Shown: positions 61,809 through 61,970 of the stretch, piece after piece
Layout of the letters: each line of letters opens with the position of its first letter
Numbering within the stretch: the first letter of the stretch is position 1
Assembly: GCA_937927845.1 (NCBI GenBank)
Contig: CALFXE010000083.1
Coordinates: 1 to 61,970, forward strand
Direction of reading: 5' to 3'
Length of the DNA stretch: 61,970 bases
DNA from: an uncultured Paludibacter sp.
GTDB taxonomy: Bacteria > Bacteroidota > Bacteroidia > Bacteroidales > Paludibacteraceae
Notes under the pieces: model-generated
What the model saw: the letters and a program-made list of their open reading frames with translations, nothing else
The model's database searches: none
Told to the model about the DNA's origin: nothing
Translations under genes and position numbers: made by a program

Positions 61809-61970
61809 TTGAATATCCACATTCAGCAATTACTTCTCAGGTTATCGGTTGTGCCATGCGAGTACATGGACAATTGGGAAATGGTTTTCAGGAAGTCATA
61901 TATCAAAGAGCGTTGCAGATTGAAATGCGACTGGCAGGTCTTAAATTTAGTCGCGAATTTGAAATGCCAA
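61799..61970 (+). CDS. GxxExxY family protein, 5' part (runs off the window)
   Basis: ATG 61799 opens 57 codons to the window end: MINIEYPHSAITSQVIGCAM, RVHGQLGNGFQEVIYQRALQ, IEMRLAGLKFSREFEMP. The signature GFQEVIY fits GxxExxY exactly, and IGCAMRVHGQLGNGF is the family's usual lead-in. The whole protein should be about 125-130 residues. Family members are small, found in many phyla and sometimes encoded in 23S rRNA intervening sequences; their role is unknown. The association with an inverted repeat suggests mobility. Confidence 0.88.
   Translation, partial: MINIEYPHSAITSQVIGCAMRVHGQLGNGFQEVIYQRALQIEMRLAGLKFSREFEMP

Overview
The window reads as a chromosomal piece of a low-GC Bacteroidota, most likely Bacteroidales. 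The grounds are: Bacteroidota-restricted families (DUF4827, DUF4290, DUF4494, DUF5606, DUF5689); TnnTTTG-type -7 promoter boxes (TAnnTTTG) before many genes; BACON, choice-of-anchor J and T9SS C-terminal sorting domains on exported proteins; TonB receptor physiology; and diaminopimelate dehydrogenase. Most of it is ordinary housekeeping, cut by accessory patches and many small dispersed repeats.

Layout. 1-2075: a CRISPR array of 29 repeats (37 nt) that continues past the left edge; no cas gene is in the window. 2076-13020: repeat-rich spacer DNA, a ClpB without its N-domain, tRNA-Arg(UCU), thrA, a DUF4827 lipoprotein, glmM, a broken AbiE toxin-antitoxin pair, ferritin, a fosfomycin-insensitive-type MurA and a DUF4290 protein. 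13293-20403: five exported-protein genes (BACON/NUC1 nuclease, TonB-dependent receptor, DUF5689 OB-fold lipoprotein, BIG2/OB/jelly-roll lipoprotein, endonuclease/exonuclease/phosphatase lipoprotein). They look like a dedicated extracellular nucleic-acid (or phosphodiester) capture locus. 20543-28334: a LacI regulator with a palindromic operator, then an SDR, a KDG-kinase-like protein, a LarA-type nickel-pincer racemase/epimerase, a PdxB-like dehydrogenase and Gnd. This suggests hexonate metabolism. A four-helix-bundle (S23/IVS) gene is inserted in the middle. 28389-29860: two unrelated toxin-antitoxin pairs head to head. 29875-44582: mnmE, a nucleoside phosphorylase, ygiQ, ddh, a small surface-polysaccharide group, bactofilin, a YhdH reductase, a purF-like gene, DUF5606, nif3 and a zinc-ribbon coiled-coil protein. 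44650-45640: a gene-free kilobase with structured GC-richer repeats followed by very AT-rich DNA. 45747-56286: an XRE regulator, pyrK-pyrD, an orphan HsdR_N nuclease-fold protein, amn, holA, tex, a THUMP-like methyltransferase, DUF4494, yggS and folC. 56275-61970: a decaying accessory end with a 23-nt tandem repeat, a tail-fibre-like protein, a T9SS C10 protease split by an amber codon, an IS5-family element with a frameshifted transposase, a signal-peptide pseudogene, a long inverted repeat and a partial GxxExxY gene.

The two things I would look at first are the CRISPR spacers and the nuclease/TonB locus. The strand complementary to the predicted crRNA is purine-rich over the whole array and often reads as a gene start. 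Three spacers encode versions of the same peptide and two overlap on one target with a synonymous difference. This looks like acquisition or selection against sense transcripts, as expected for a type III or RNA-templated system. Function assignments come from reading protein motifs by eye; no database search was run.
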